Assembly (NCBI GenBank): GCA_021815405.1
Contig: JAKAGV010000011.1
Span: 117,541 to 181,540, forward strand
Direction: 5' to 3'
Source: Bacteroidota bacterium
Lineage (GTDB): Bacteria; Bacteroidota; Ignavibacteria; Ignavibacteriales; Ignavibacteriaceae
DNA length: 64,000 nucleotides
Under the pieces are notes generated by a model. That model was not told the DNA's origin. It saw nothing but the letters and a program-made list of their open reading frames with translations, and did no database searches. The position numbers were made by a program, and so were the translations under genes. Each line of letters starts with the position of its first letter. Positions within the stretch are counted from its first letter, which is position 1. Of the stretch, positions 1 to 9,110 are shown piece after piece.

Positions 1-540
1 TTTAGTATAATGCCTCGAACCAGGTGCAAAACCAATATATAGTTCCTCATCGATTAGTTGGGTTGAAGTATTCTTAGGAATAAATAAATCGAGTCCATTA
101 TCATCAAGAGAAAAATCTGTAAGAGACTGCGAGTATCTTACCGGTATTTGCGGTGCATCCTTAAGTTTGTTGATTTTGAATTTAACTAAAAGAATTTTAT
201 CCAGTGTTCTCTTATTAAATTTAACAAACTTCACATTTAATTTTCTATTTATCTTTCCGGATCTAAAATTATTTTGAAGATCAATGACAAGATCATAATT
301 ATTTTTGCGAAGCAAACCGATGAGATTCTTCTTATCAATCTTTCCGGTTTTGTATTCAATTACATTTGAAAGATAATGATTAAATAGAAGAATTTCTTTA
401 TACTGTTCTTTGAGTAGAAAATCGATTGAGATATCAGGATATTTTATTTTAATCGAACGGATTAAAGGAGTGGATAAAAGAATATCACCCAGTGAGCTGA
501 GCCTGATGATTAAAAGCTTTTTTATTCCGGTAAAGTCCAA
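1..540 (-). CDS. Glycosyltransferase family 9 (heptosyltransferase-like), N-terminal part cut by window edge
   Basis: About 180 residues are visible before the window edge. The N-terminus carries the family 9 hallmark RLSSLGDILLSTP (around residue 13), the first Rossmann strand and loop that precede the acceptor site. YDLVIDLQNNFRS follows in the middle and IGFAPGSRHYT lies at the edge, which in this family starts the nucleotide-sugar binding half. Enzymes of this family add heptose or related sugars to lipopolysaccharide core on the inner face of the inner membrane. No ATG is available in frame. I chose a TTG start because AGG sits 9 nt upstream. The exact sugar cannot be read from this fragment, and the C-terminal half is missing. 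Confidence 0.85.
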   Translation of the reverse strand, partial: MDFTGIKKLLIIRLSSLGDILLSTPLIRSIKIKYPDISIDFLLKEQYKEILLFNHYLSNVIEYKTGKIDKKNLIGLLRKNNYDLVIDLQNNFRSGKINRKLNVKFVKFNKRTLDKILLVKFKINKLKDAPQIPVRYSQSLTDFSLDDNGLDLFIPKNTSTQLIDEELYIGFAPGSRHYTK

Positions 541-900
541 AAATATTCGCCTAAATTTCTTTAAAAAGCGTTGTTAATTTAGCCATAACTGCACTTTAGT
601 TCCAATATTAGTTCAATTATCAAAATATTATTAAATAGATGAAGTTAGGCAAGAACATAAAAAATGTCATGCTGAACTTTTTTCATCATATAAAAACCTT
701 GCGATAAGGAGATTTCGAAACAAGTTAGAGATGAGGGAGACATTGTTTTGCGTAACTTCAGTTAAAAAAAATTTCAAGCCGGTTTACACTTTCCAACTTT
801 CTTTTTTTGGTTACAATTTTTCTTGATTAGGCACATAAAATGTGTTGCAGATTTCTACTTGCTAAGGTATTTTTGCAAAGAAAATATTTAGGAAACAAAT
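541..900. other. Intergenic region, no gene seen
   Basis: AT-rich spacer between two divergently transcribed genes. It should hold promoters for both, but I cannot single one out. A stretch near 664-750 (GTCATGCTGAAC followed by a degenerate partner) resembles decayed intergenic repeat sequence. No ORF of useful length and no RNA gene is seen. Confidence 0.5.
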
Positions 901-1173
901 ATGTCTTTATCGTCAACTCCCGGAGATATAAATACGCCGGCGGAATCAATTGAAAAAAAAGTTTATAGCGTTGTAAATGATTTAACTCAATATTTACCAA
1001 TTACAAACGATAGGAACCGACTTGGTTTCGATCTTTATAAATATGTTATCGGGGAAGGCGACGAACCGCTTGTAACAATTCGAAATGCTAAAGTAAAATT
1101 GCAGGGCATTTCTGTAGAAGAACTTGCAAAACTAATTACTTATAGATTAAAAAGTCTAAACGGAAATAAGTAG
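901..1173 (+). CDS. Small conserved-looking protein of unknown function
   Basis: A 90-residue soluble protein that I do not recognise. It has no signal peptide, membrane segment or cysteine. The C-terminal half (VTIRNAKVKLQGISVEELAKL) looks like a strand followed by an amphipathic helix. The first 20 residues are Ser/Pro-rich and probably disordered. The ATG is supported by AGGAAA about 6 nt upstream. It stands alone, with about 750 bases of non-coding DNA after it. Codon use and the ribosome site make it a credible gene, but no role can be assigned. Confidence 0.65.
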   Translation: MSLSSTPGDINTPAESIEKKVYSVVNDLTQYLPITNDRNRLGFDLYKYVIGEGDEPLVTIRNAKVKLQGISVEELAKLITYRLKSLNGNK

Positions 1174-1922
1174 TCTTTCATATCTTTTCAATAGCCACGC
1201 AAAGGAATCCGCAAATAGAAGAAAGTCATCCGACTTCTGATTATTGAAATTCTTTTTAATTTTTTAGAAGATTAAGGAAAGCATTCCTTCTTTAGTAATT
1301 TTAAACAGGAATGTTTATTAGTAATCGTAATATTAATTCATTTTATTAAAGCGAACTACTTAGCTTGTTCAAGAAAATAATCCATCATTCCGGGAAATCG
1401 TTCCGTCAGTTTCAGAAATGTAAGCATTGGAATAGGAAATCTTTCCGTCAACTTTAGAAATCATTCCATTAGCCTAAAATAAATGATAGTTGAACAAATA
1501 CATATAAATTCCTGCCAAAATGATCAATTTACAGAGTATTTGAGGATTTAAATAATCCGAAAGAACTTCGCTATCCTAGAGACTTTAAATTTGGAAATCA
1601 AAGGATTAAAAAATTTTTCTGTATTTCAATAAAAAATTGATTAAGTTGTGTAAGAGTTCTATCAACACACTGTGTTTAGGATTAGAGTATTGTGAATGAG
1701 GTAGAGCTCCGATATAAAATAATAATTTTTGACAATGGCAGATGAACCTTTGGCGGGAGTAATTCAAAAACCATGAAGTCATGCTACAATACTATGAAAA
1801 AATATTTTACCCAATAATTTTTTCTAAAATGTTTTAACGATGAAAATTAATTATCAATTATTTTTTTTGAATTATAAAGGAACTTTTAAAATTATCATTT
1901 AATAAAAAATCAGGGAGATAAT
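1174..1922. other. Long intergenic region with short repeats
   Basis: About 750 bases without a convincing gene. It contains a small AAGTC-ATCC-GACTT hairpin near 1228, several CATTCC/GGAATG motifs, and a 42-bp-period imperfect direct repeat (listed separately). A 13-codon ATG frame at 1735 was considered and dropped. No tRNA-like or riboswitch-like structure was recognised. Confidence 0.5.
1393..1462. repeat. Imperfect tandem direct repeat, 42-bp period
   Basis: Two copies of GGAAATC(G/T)TTCCGTCA followed by (GT/AC)TT(C/T)AGAAAT start at 1393 and 1435. About 24 of 28 positions agree. The unit contains short GGAA/TTCC complementary bits, so it could form weak hairpins. There is no coding potential, and two copies are too few for a CRISPR array. 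Confidence 0.6.
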
Positions 1923-2177
1923 ATGCCGCGGCAAAGAAAAGATCTAATGATGAATAGTGCAGTCATAACTTCGATTATACTGCTGACCGGAGTAATTATT
2001 ATGATGTACGGTTTTACTTACCATAATAAAATCATTATTTATTTCGGTATTTTTATTACGGGTATAGCAAGTATTACGTTAATTATTCTCCAGATAATTA
2101 TTCCGCAAAAAATGAAAAGAGGCTTGCATTCTTATACAGAATTCGGAACAATTCCCAGGCGAAGAAAAATAAAATAG
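1923..2177 (+). CDS. Small inner-membrane protein, two transmembrane helices, unknown function
   Basis: An 84-residue protein with two strongly hydrophobic helices (about residues 12-29 and 37-60). They are joined by a very short turn (TYHNK) and flanked by positive charges at both ends, including a RRRKIK tail. This predicts a helical hairpin with both termini in the cytoplasm. The start is well supported by GGGAG about 6 nt upstream. I do not recognise a family. It precedes the DUF3795 gene on the same strand by about 50 nt, so the two could be co-transcribed. Confidence 0.7.
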   Translation: MPRQRKDLMMNSAVITSIILLTGVIIMMYGFTYHNKIIIYFGIFITGIASITLIILQIIIPQKMKRGLHSYTEFGTIPRRRKIK

Positions 2178-2230
2178 AATATTTAAGAATACGGGAAACT
2201 ATTAACACAAAATTAATAGCACCTTGTGGC

Positions 2231-2557
2231 ATGAACTGCGCTGTTTGCTGTACGTATCTTGCATTCAAAAATAATTCACCTTTAAACAAAGGTACAGGTT
2301 GTCGTCCTCGGAATAAGCAGAGTGCGTTTCTAAAAAAGAAATGTAAAGATGATTTGAAACTACTCAAAGGAGGAATATCATTCTGTAACGAATGTAATTT
2401 TTATCAGTGTGAAAATTTAAGCTGCCTGGATTTCCGGTATAGGTATAATTACGGCATGAGTATGATTGATATTTTGAACTTCATAAGAGACAATGGAATG
2501 ACGCGGTTTACAAAGAGAGAAGTTCAAAAATATAAATGTCAAAAAGGGGTGAGTTAA
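2231..2557 (+). CDS. DUF3795-family cysteine-rich protein
   Basis: A 108-residue protein with the DUF3795 pattern: an N-terminal MNCAVC motif, a GCRPR-type Cys at residue 24, FLKKKC at about 33-38, FCNECNFYQC in the middle, and a C-terminal SMIDILNFIRDNG block. The clustered cysteines suggest metal binding, but the biochemical role of the family is unknown. The ribosome site is weak. The start is fixed by conservation of the MNCAVC beginning in the family. It is complete in length for this subfamily, and no paralogue is nearby. Confidence 0.85.
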   Translation: MNCAVCCTYLAFKNNSPLNKGTGCRPRNKQSAFLKKKCKDDLKLLKGGISFCNECNFYQCENLSCLDFRYRYNYGMSMIDILNFIRDNGMTRFTKREVQKYKCQKGVS

Positions 2558-2656
2558 AATCAACGCATAATAACAAATATTTTGCATGTGTGAAAATCAC
2601 TTCACTAACGTAATTATTTATTTGAGAATTCAATTATAATTTTATTAGAAATATCT

Positions 2657-3223
2657 ATGAAAGAAATATATTTTCGTAAATTGTCGGAATGGAAACATTG
2701 GCTTTCGTTTCATCATGACAAGTCTGAGGGCATCTGGATGGTTTACTACAATAAGCAGTCGGAGAAACCTTCAATAAATTATAAAGAAGCACTTGACGAA
2801 GCCTTGTGTTGGGGCTGGATTGACAGCATAATAAAGAAAATTGACGATGAAAAGTACGTTCGCAAGTTTACACCAAGGAATGAAAACAGCAAATGGTCCG
2901 AAGTGAATAAGAAAAGGGCAGAGGAATTAATAAAAGAAAACCGTATGAATGAATTTGGACTATCAAAAATAAATGCCGCAAAGAAAAACGGGACGTGGTT
3001 TAAAAATGACAAACCCCAGCTAAAGTTTGAAATGACAAAAGAATTTGAACAAGAACTTTCTAAGAATAAAAAAGCCGAGAAATATTTTAAAAGTCTATCC
3101 AAAACAAATCAGAAACAATTCCTCGGCTGGATTGAAACAGCAAAGCTTCCTGAGACAAGGAAGAACAGAATAAAAGAATCTATTCTGCTTTTATCAAAAG
3201 AAAAAAAGCTCGGATTGAAATAA
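2657..3223 (+). CDS. YdeI/OmpD-associated family protein
   Basis: A 188-residue protein matching the YdeI/OmpD-associated family along its length. The family core is EALDEALCWGWIDS (about residues 44-57), the following charged strand KYVRKFTPRNENSKWSEVN, and the C-terminal GWIETAKLPETRKNRI block. Members have been linked to stress or bacteriocin tolerance in enterobacteria, but a molecular activity is not established. It has no signal peptide and is cytosolic. It is a single gene, convergent with fbp, with under 70 nt between stop codons. Confidence 0.88.
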   Translation: MKEIYFRKLSEWKHWLSFHHDKSEGIWMVYYNKQSEKPSINYKEALDEALCWGWIDSIIKKIDDEKYVRKFTPRNENSKWSEVNKKRAEELIKENRMNEFGLSKINAAKKNGTWFKNDKPQLKFEMTKEFEQELSKNKKAEKYFKSLSKTNQKQFLGWIETAKLPETRKNRIKESILLLSKEKKLGLK

Positions 3224-3291
3224 TTCAAATCAGCGTCTGCCTTCATTTTTATAAATAAATAATGAAATCTCGAATATTTGCTTCTATGAGT

Positions 3292-4335
3292 TTATGATTT
3301 GCTGCTCAAATAAATTTCACTATTCACTTCTTCTTTTGCCATGAACTCTCCGACCATTTTCACATCTTCTTCGCTGCCGATAAAGATCGGCGTTTTTTCG
3401 TGAAGGCTCTTTGGCTGTATTTCAAGTATTCTTTGCTTTCCGTTGGTAGCCATTCCTCCAGCGGCTTCGATAATGAATGACATTGGATTACATTCATACA
3501 TAAGTCTCAGCTTGCCCTGCGGATGCCGGTAATCAGATGGATACATAAATATACCGCCGTATAAAAGACTGCGGTGAATATCCGCTACCATTGAGCCTAC
3601 ATATCTAGAAGAATACGGTCTGTCTGTCTTTGCATCTTCTTCTTGAAGATACTTGATATATTTTTTTAGTCCTGGATGCCAATAGAGGTAGTTGCCTTCG
3701 TTGATAGAATATATTTTCGACTTCTTAGGAATCTTAATATATTCATGTGAAAGCAGGAATTCGCCGAAAGATGGATCTAGTGTAAAGCCGTGTACGCCTT
3801 CGCCTGCAGAATAAACAAAAATTGTGCTTGAGCCGTAGACAATATATCCCGCGGCAACCTGATTGATACCTTGCTGAAGGCAGTCCTCAAGTGTACCTGG
3901 TTTATCTTCCGGTGTAATTCTTCTATAAATCGAAAAGATAGTCCCGATAGAAATATTGGCATCAATGTTTGAGGAGCCGTCAAGAGGGTCGAAGAGGAGA
4001 ACATATTTACCGAGTTTGTGCTGCGAAGGTATATGAATAATATCTTCCTCTTCCTCTGATGCCATTACGCATAAATGTCCGCCGTGGTCCATCGCTCTGA
4101 AGATTAAATCATGGGCAAACATGTCGAGCTTTTTTACTTGTTCGCCGTGAACATTGCTATTGCCGGTAAATCCGAGAATATCGGCAAGCCCGGCTTTGTT
4201 AACTTCAAGTGAAATAGCCTTAGCAGCTAATGAAAGATCTGAAAGAAGCTTTGATAATTCGCCCGTCGCTTCGGGATGTTTTTTTTCACCTTCGATAATA
4301 TGACGGGCAAGAGTCATGAACCTTACTTTTGGCAT
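3292..4335 (-). CDS. fbp: Fructose-1,6-bisphosphatase, class I
   Basis: This enzyme hydrolyses fructose 1,6-bisphosphate to fructose 6-phosphate in gluconeogenesis, in the cytosol. Its 347 residues are normal for class I. The metal and substrate site is visible: an acidic SEEEE run at 93-97, FDPLDGSSNID at 115-125, and the sugar-phosphate motif GKLRLMYECNP near 275. The start has AGGAG 7 nt upstream. It is last in a same-strand run leuS-serS-ABC-dehydrogenase-ABC-fbp. A 127-nt gap containing an inverted repeat separates it from the gene before, so it may have its own promoter. Confidence 0.97.
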   Translation of the reverse strand: MPKVRFMTLARHIIEGEKKHPEATGELSKLLSDLSLAAKAISLEVNKAGLADILGFTGNSNVHGEQVKKLDMFAHDLIFRAMDHGGHLCVMASEEEEDIIHIPSQHKLGKYVLLFDPLDGSSNIDANISIGTIFSIYRRITPEDKPGTLEDCLQQGINQVAAGYIVYGSSTIFVYSAGEGVHGFTLDPSFGEFLLSHEYIKIPKKSKIYSINEGNYLYWHPGLKKYIKYLQEEDAKTDRPYSSRYVGSMVADIHRSLLYGGIFMYPSDYRHPQGKLRLMYECNPMSFIIEAAGGMATNGKQRILEIQPKSLHEKTPIFIGSEEDVKMVGEFMAKEEVNSEIYLSSKS

Positions 4336-4409
4336 GGCTGAACTCCTGTAATTTTTGTTTATAATTTAAGAATTGAAATTCAATTAGGCAATATTCTCGA
4401 TGCTAGATT

Positions 4410-4453
4410 CTGGATACTAGATACTTTATTCTAAATATGTATCAAGTATCCAG
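4410..4453. repeat. Inverted repeat between the ABC exporter gene and fbp
   Basis: CTGGATACTAGATAC and GTATCAAGTATCCAG form a 15-bp stem with one mismatch around a 14-nt loop. There is no U-tract on either side, so this looks like a decayed intergenic palindrome or an mRNA hairpin rather than a clear terminator. Confidence 0.55.
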
Positions 4454-4462
4454 TAACGCAAA

Positions 4463-6256
4463 TCAGCCAGCTTTAACAATCTCTTGGTCTTTGTATTGAA
4501 GCTGATAGAGCTTATAATAGATTCCGCGTTTTGCAAGCAGCTCTTGATGATTACCCATCTCTCTCACTTCACCTTTGTGCATGACAATTATATTATCAGC
4601 ATTTTGGATTGTGGAAAGTCGATGAGCAATTACAATTGCAGTTCTTCCTACTAGAAGCTTTTCAATTGCTTTTTGAATAAGAATTTCAGTCTCCGTATCT
4701 ACACTTGAAGTTGCTTCATCAAGAATTAAAATTTTTGGATCGAATGCAAGAGCGCGTGCAAATGATATAAGCTGCTTTTGACCAACACTTAAAGTAGCAC
4801 CTCGTTCTTTAACAACTTCATCATATTTGTTTTGAAGCTGCTCGATAAATCTTTCTGCGCCCACAATTCTTGATGCTTCAATTATTTTCTCCATAGGAAT
4901 TTCGTCGTTGTTCATACTTATGTTAGATCGGATAGTACCGGAGAACAAAAAGACATCCTGAAGGACAATAGAAATATATTTTCTTAATTCTTTCTTATCC
5001 ATCGTCTTAATGTCAATTCCATCAAGAAGAATTGAGCCTTTGTTAATATCGTAGAAGCGCGAAAGAATGCTGATTAAGCTTGTCTTTCCCGCACCGGTAT
5101 GACCAACGATTGCAACCGTTTCACCGGGATTTATCTTGAATGAAACATCTTTCAGCACGTACTCTTCTTCGTTGTATGCAAACCATACGTTTTTAAATTC
5201 AATTGTTCCTTTGACAATTTCAACTTTAACTGGAAGTTCGGGATTCTTGATGATTGTTTTATTGTCTAAGAGCTTAAATATTCTTTCCGAAGAAGCCATT
5301 GCAGTCTGCATAATGTTATATTTTTCCGAGAGATCTCGGATAGGTCTAAAGAACATTTCGGTATATTGAAGGAAAGCAAACAAGATTCCGATGGTAAGAT
5401 TGCTGCGGACAATTTCTCCGCCTCCGTACCAGATAATTAATCCTACAGCAACAGAACTCAGCAGCTCAACGCTCGGATAAAACATAGCATAATAAAAAAT
5501 TGAATGTATGTTTGCTTCACGGTAATCATTATTAATGCTTGCGAACTTTTTAAGCTCTTCTTTTTCTTTATGAAAAATCTGAACCACGTTCATACCGGTA
5601 ACATGTTCCTGCATGTAGGCATTTAATCTAGCTAAATGAAGTCTAACATCGCGGTAACTTTCCCTAACTTTTCTTCTGAACAAAAAAGTTCCGTAAATAA
5701 GAATTGGCAAAACGGATAACGTTACGAGTGAAAGTTTTACATCCATTGCGAACATAAAAACAAGTATCCAGAAGATGATGAAGACATCGCTGAATACCAT
5801 TACAATTCCGGATGAGAATAAGTCATTTAATGATTCGACATCGTTAGTTACGCGTGTTACAATTCTTCCAATAGGTGTTTTATCGAAGAATCTAAGTGCA
5901 AGTTTTTGCGTGTGCGAGAAGATTTGTACGCGCAAATCATAAATAGTCTTTTGTCCGATATATTGCGTATAATAAGTAAGAAAATATTGAATTACAGCCT
6001 GAAGCAAAAGAGTGCCGAATAATATCAATACAATGACGAGTAATCCTTTATAATCAGAATGTGCTATATATTTATCGATGGCTACTTTAGTCAGATATGG
6101 ACGGAGCGGACCGAGCCCAGCAACAACCACATTCAATATGATTGCGAAAATAACGTACTTCCTATATGGCTTTATATACTTAAGAAGCCTTTTCATCAAC
6201 TTGGAATCGTACGCTTTGCCTAATACTTCATCTTCGCTTTTATAATCGTTAGCCAT
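4463..6256 (-). CDS. ABC exporter half-transporter with the competent ATP site (heterodimer partner of the gene at 7281-9029)
   Basis: A 597-residue half-transporter: a six-helix exporter domain (about 25-310), then a nucleotide-binding domain. Visible motifs are Walker A GHTGAGKTS (about 385), signature LSVGQ instead of LSGGQ (about 490), Walker B LILDEATSSVD with the catalytic Glu (about 510), and the H-loop IAHRLS (about 545). The other exporter half has the reverse pattern (canonical signature, Asp for Glu). The pair therefore fits heterodimeric exporters of the TM287/288 or BmrCD type with one competent and one degenerate site. The substrate is unknown and could be lipid or drug. It lies 6 nt after the dehydrogenase gene, so it is clearly co-transcribed. 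Confidence 0.92.
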   Translation of the reverse strand: MANDYKSEDEVLGKAYDSKLMKRLLKYIKPYRKYVIFAIILNVVVAGLGPLRPYLTKVAIDKYIAHSDYKGLLVIVLILFGTLLLQAVIQYFLTYYTQYIGQKTIYDLRVQIFSHTQKLALRFFDKTPIGRIVTRVTNDVESLNDLFSSGIVMVFSDVFIIFWILVFMFAMDVKLSLVTLSVLPILIYGTFLFRRKVRESYRDVRLHLARLNAYMQEHVTGMNVVQIFHKEKEELKKFASINNDYREANIHSIFYYAMFYPSVELLSSVAVGLIIWYGGGEIVRSNLTIGILFAFLQYTEMFFRPIRDLSEKYNIMQTAMASSERIFKLLDNKTIIKNPELPVKVEIVKGTIEFKNVWFAYNEEEYVLKDVSFKINPGETVAIVGHTGAGKTSLISILSRFYDINKGSILLDGIDIKTMDKKELRKYISIVLQDVFLFSGTIRSNISMNNDEIPMEKIIEASRIVGAERFIEQLQNKYDEVVKERGATLSVGQKQLISFARALAFDPKILILDEATSSVDTETEILIQKAIEKLLVGRTAIVIAHRLSTIQNADNIIVMHKGEVREMGNHQELLAKRGIYYKLYQLQYKDQEIVKAG

Positions 6257-6262
6257 AAATTC

Positions 6263-7273
6263 CTAGATTACTTTATGATAACTTTCCCCGCCTAAAAATG
6301 CTTTTATGTTTTCAACTGTCGTATCCATAATTCTTTCTACTGCTTCAATTGAATCGAAAGCCATATGCGGCGTAATTATTACCTTTTCGTTTCTTAAAAG
6401 AATATTTCTTTTTAAAATTGCTTCAAGATGTTCGACCGAAACATTCTTTGTAAGCATCTGATTTTCTTCTTTTAATAATTCCTCGCCTTCGAATACATCA
6501 AGTCCTGCACCACCGAAAATTCCATTCTCAATAGCATGGTAAAGTGCCTTGGGCTCGACAATTCCATTTCGTGCGGTATTTATGAACAACGTACCTTTCT
6601 TCACCTTTGAAATATTTTCCATATTGATTAGGTGATGAGTATGCTGATTGTAAGGACAATGCAAAGTAATTATGTCTGAGTTTTCAAGCAGTTCGTCCAA
6701 AGATGCGTATTTGAAATCAAGCAGCTCAGTCAGCATATGGTTCGGCTTAACATCGTAAACCAGAACCTTCATGCCGAAGCCTTTTGCAATCTTAATTACA
6801 TGAACACCAATATTACCTGCACCGATTACTCCTAAAGTTTTTCCTTTAAGATCAAAGCCCTGCAAACCTTCGAGAGCGAAGTTGTTGCTGATTGTTCTAA
6901 CATAAGCGCGATGAAGGTTCCTTGACAAAGCAAGTATTAACGCAAAAGTATGCTCAGCAACTGTATTCTCGCCGTAAAAAGGAACATTAGCTACGGAAAT
7001 ATTTTTTGCCTTCGCAGTCTGAATATCAATATGATTAAAGCCTGTACTGCGTGTCGCAATCAGCTTAAGATGTTTTGCTTTCGACAATACATCCTGAGTA
7101 AGATTTGAATAAATAAACGGAGAAACTACGTCAACATCTTTTATTAGTTCGGAATTTCCGAAATCAAGTATCTCCGGATAAAACCTCAGCTCAAAGTATT
7201 TATCGAATTTACTCTTCAAGTATTTCTTTTCTTTAGGCGTGGTTTCGAAAAAGGCAATTATCGAATTATCCAT
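6263..7273 (-). CDS. D-isomer-specific 2-hydroxyacid dehydrogenase (D-lactate dehydrogenase-like)
   Basis: This is an NAD-dependent oxidoreductase of the D-2-hydroxyacid family, 336 residues. The Rossmann motif GAGNIGVHVIK is at about 150. NTARNGIVE carries the substrate-binding Arg (about 233), GAGLDVFEGEE follows at about 258, and the catalytic His is in ITPHMAFDS (about 303). ATRSTGFNHID near residue 92 is the catalytic-domain loop typical of D-lactate dehydrogenase relatives. It likely reduces pyruvate or a similar 2-oxoacid. It lies between the two halves of an ABC exporter with spacers of only 6-7 nt. That is an unusual place for a metabolic enzyme and suggests translational coupling. 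Confidence 0.9.
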   Translation of the reverse strand: MDNSIIAFFETTPKEKKYLKSKFDKYFELRFYPEILDFGNSELIKDVDVVSPFIYSNLTQDVLSKAKHLKLIATRSTGFNHIDIQTAKAKNISVANVPFYGENTVAEHTFALILALSRNLHRAYVRTISNNFALEGLQGFDLKGKTLGVIGAGNIGVHVIKIAKGFGMKVLVYDVKPNHMLTELLDFKYASLDELLENSDIITLHCPYNQHTHHLINMENISKVKKGTLFINTARNGIVEPKALYHAIENGIFGGAGLDVFEGEELLKEENQMLTKNVSVEHLEAILKRNILLRNEKVIITPHMAFDSIEAVERIMDTTVENIKAFLGGESYHKVI

Positions 7274-7280
7274 ATCCCTC

Positions 7281-9029
7281 TCACTTTAATTCTTCCAATT
7301 CTTTTTCAAGCAGCTGCTTATAATGAAGGTCGGCGTATATACCGCCATATGAAACAAGTTCATCATGGGTGCCTTCTTCTGCGATTCTGCCGCCGGATAG
7401 AACTATAATTTTATCAGCATCTTTAACAGTTGAAATACGATGACTGATAATTATGCTCGTCCTGTTTTGCATAAACTTTTTTAAATTCTTGAGAATCTCT
7501 TCTTCTGTGTTTGTATCAACTGCAGAAAATGAATCATCCAGTATTAGAATTTTCGGATCGATTGCAAGTGCACGGGCGAGGCATGCGCGCTGCTTTTGAC
7601 CACCAGACATTGTAATTCCTCGTTCTCCTATAATAGTCTCAAATCCATTTGGAAATGATTCTACATCTTTTTCAAATGCAGCGGTTCTGGAAACTTCAAC
7701 AACCCTATCTTTATTAATTTCTCTGAGTCCGTAGGAAATGTTATTGTAAATATTATCCGAGAACAGAAATGATTCCTGCTGCACTAATCCGATATTCGTA
7801 CGGAGAGTTTTAAGAGGAATAGTTTTTACATTATTACCATCAATAAGAACTTCACCCTCGGTGCAGTCGTATAAACGCGGTATTAAATTTATCAGAGTAG
7901 TTTTACCTTCACCGGTATATCCCATAATTGCAATAGTAGAACCCTCAGGGATTGTAAGATTAATATTTTTCAAAACATAAGGATGGTTCTCGCTGTATCT
8001 AAAAGAAAGATTTTTAAATTCAATTCTGCCTTTGATATCTGTAATTGAATTATTGGTAGATTGAGAATCATCTATTTCATAAGGCTCAGAAAAAATTTTA
8101 TTTAGTCTCTTCATGCTTGCTTCTGCCTGCTGTACCATGTTTGTAACCCAGCCAAATGCAATCATGGGCCAAATAAGAATTCCAAGATAAATTATGAAAG
8201 CGGCAACATCACCAAGATTGGTGCTTCCATTTATTACTTTGATACCGCCAACCCAAATTACAATTATGATTGATAATCCGGTTAATAAAAACAGAGTTGG
8301 TTGAAGCATAGCCTGATATCTTACCATGCTCATGTTTCTTTTAAGATAATCTGTACTGAGTTTAGTGAACTCATTAACCTCGTTATCTTCGCGAACGTAA
8401 GATTTAATAACTCTTATGCCGGAATAATTTTCCTGAGCTTTAGTTGTTATTTCTGAAAATTTTTCCTGGATAGTCGTGAATTTTTCGTGGATCTTCTTTC
8501 CGACTTTATAAACAAGAATCGATAAGAATGGAAGAGGGAGCAGGCAATAAATTGTCAAGCTGACATTTAACGAAAACATTATTGACAGTACCATAATCAG
8601 CGTAACGGAAGTATCAACCGAATACATAACTGATGGACCGAGGAACGACCTGACTGCATTAATATCATTAGTAGCATGAGCCATTATGTTCCCGGTTGAA
8701 TTGTTCTGGAAATATTTTAAGGGAAGTCTTTGAATATGGTTCCAGAAATCGTAACGAAGATCGTATTCAATTTCGCGCGAGACAACTATTATTGTTTGCC
8801 TGATAAGATATGTAAAGATACCGGCAAAAAGCGACGAAGCGATTATCAACAGCGCATCAATAACCAGCACGTATATATTTGTACCGCGCATTAAGTGGTT
8901 TATTGCGTTCTTTACAAGAATAGGGACGTAAACTGTGCCGGCATTTGAAAGTATAATGAAAATTATGCCTAAAATTAATTTCTTCTTGTACCGCGCGAAA
9001 TATTTTTTAAGCGTGAAAAGATTTTCCAT
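7281..9029 (-). CDS. ABC exporter half-transporter with the degenerate ATP site (heterodimer partner of the gene at 4463-6256)
   Basis: A 582-residue half-transporter with N-terminal exporter membrane domain (about 18-300) and C-terminal ATPase. Walker A is GYTGEGKTT (about 375), the signature is canonical MSGGQKQR (about 475), and the H-loop SHRIST is intact. Walker B reads LILDDSFSAVD, with Asp replacing the catalytic Glu. In heterodimers its Walker motifs face the partner's LSVGQ signature, giving one degenerate site, while its own good signature completes the partner's active site. It is 81 nt after serS and 7 nt before the dehydrogenase. The substrate cannot be predicted. Confidence 0.92.
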   Translation of the reverse strand: MENLFTLKKYFARYKKKLILGIIFIILSNAGTVYVPILVKNAINHLMRGTNIYVLVIDALLIIASSLFAGIFTYLIRQTIIVVSREIEYDLRYDFWNHIQRLPLKYFQNNSTGNIMAHATNDINAVRSFLGPSVMYSVDTSVTLIMVLSIMFSLNVSLTIYCLLPLPFLSILVYKVGKKIHEKFTTIQEKFSEITTKAQENYSGIRVIKSYVREDNEVNEFTKLSTDYLKRNMSMVRYQAMLQPTLFLLTGLSIIIVIWVGGIKVINGSTNLGDVAAFIIYLGILIWPMIAFGWVTNMVQQAEASMKRLNKIFSEPYEIDDSQSTNNSITDIKGRIEFKNLSFRYSENHPYVLKNINLTIPEGSTIAIMGYTGEGKTTLINLIPRLYDCTEGEVLIDGNNVKTIPLKTLRTNIGLVQQESFLFSDNIYNNISYGLREINKDRVVEVSRTAAFEKDVESFPNGFETIIGERGITMSGGQKQRACLARALAIDPKILILDDSFSAVDTNTEEEILKNLKKFMQNRTSIIISHRISTVKDADKIIVLSGGRIAEEGTHDELVSYGGIYADLHYKQLLEKELEELK

Positions 9030-9110
9030 TTAAAATTATAATGGTTTACTAAACTTAATCCGCAATAACGCAATGTATAAATAAAATCACTTTAAGTGCA
9101 AATGCACATT

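Noticed and set aside
1393..1462. Possible start of a CRISPR array
   Set aside because: Only two degenerate units with a 42-bp period, no third copy and no cas genes in the window.
1735..1776. 13-codon ATG frame in the long intergenic region
   Set aside because: No ribosome site, no hairpins or residue bias to suggest a leader peptide, and no gene directly behind it.
2098..2367. 89-codon minus-strand frame opposite the small membrane protein and DUF3795 genes
   Set aside because: It is antisense to two better supported genes, one of them a recognised family, and has no ribosome site or family pattern.
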